Source: an uncultured Eubacterium sp. (GTDB lineage Bacteria > Bacillota_A > Clostridia > Lachnospirales > Lachnospiraceae). Taken from it: DNA of 5,152 bases. Positions 5,057 through 5,152 of the stretch are shown piece by piece. The stretch covers positions 1 through 5,152 of the forward strand of contig CAOXUF010000187.1 of NCBI GenBank assembly GCA_948560485.1. The letters run 5' to 3'. The notes under the pieces are model-generated. The model searched no databases. It saw only the letters and a program-made list of their open reading frames with translations, and was not told the DNA's origin. The translations under genes and the position numbers were made by a program. Numbering within the stretch: position 1 is the stretch's first letter; each line of letters opens with the position of its first letter.

Positions 5057-5152
5057 ATAAATTGTAATTGTCGTGACGGCGGCATTTCGTTGTCAGCGTG
5101 ATGTGTACAGAAAATGCACCATCTTGCCACAAAACATATTTAAGATTTACAT
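5057..5152. other. G+C-richer tail, no gene recognised
   Basis: The stretch from about 5071 to 5130 is visibly richer in G+C than the flanking DNA. It contains a possible 8-bp hairpin, TGACGGCG (5074-5081) with CGTTGTCA (5088-5095), using two G-U pairs in RNA. A plus-strand frame is open to the window edge but has no convincing start or recognisable protein. It may be the edge of another gene or part of the repeat element. Confidence 0.35.

Noticed and set aside
4769..5152. CRISPR array or transposase remnant downstream of the PTS gene
   Set aside because: There are no regularly spaced direct repeats and no frame resembles a transposase; the structure is a single inverted repeat.

Overview
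The window looks like a chromosomal segment of a low-G+C, spore-forming Firmicute, most likely a Lachnospiraceae-type Clostridium relative. This rests on A+T-rich DNA, strong AGGAGG-type ribosome binding sites, a Lys-rich surface-repeat C-terminus, a CotF-type spore coat protein, and a short CBS-domain protein beginning MNILFFLTPK. The assignment is from recognised sequence style, not from a database search.

Layout from left to right. 1-289: the 3' end of a Lys-rich surface protein on the plus strand. 305-335: a bidirectional terminator between convergent genes. 361-826: a two-gene minus-strand operon of small CotF/ferritin-like proteins linked to spores. 945-1843: a candidate promoter, an unusual leader and a ZIP-family divalent metal transporter. 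1863-1942: a very long stem-loop terminator between convergent genes. 1949-2359: a minus-strand protein with paired CBS domains. 2360-2713: a divergent intergenic region with two good sigma-A-type promoters flanking a perfect 10-bp palindrome. 2714-4768: a single-chain fructose-type PTS permease (IIA-IIB-IIC). 4769-5056: a very large imperfect inverted repeat starting directly after the PTS stop codon. 5057-5152: a G+C-richer tail with no supportable gene.

The genes do not form one pathway; they are separate transcription units set off by convergent terminators and one divergent promoter region. The CBS gene and the PTS gene could share a regulator bound at the palindrome between them. The PTS gene has no fructose regulator (fruR) or 1-phosphofructokinase (fruK) beside it within the window, so its sugar is less certain than its family.

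The least explained element is the roughly 290-bp inverted repeat at 4769-5056. Its inner arms can form about 69 base pairs, and its tip folds into two further hairpins, giving a cruciform or three-way-junction shape. It could be a MITE-like repeat or a structured 3'-UTR/non-coding RNA. A short block of its arm resembles part of the other long stem-loop at 1863-1934. The ZIP gene's leader is also unusual: the strong ribosome binding site serves an overlapping out-of-frame ORF rather than the transporter.
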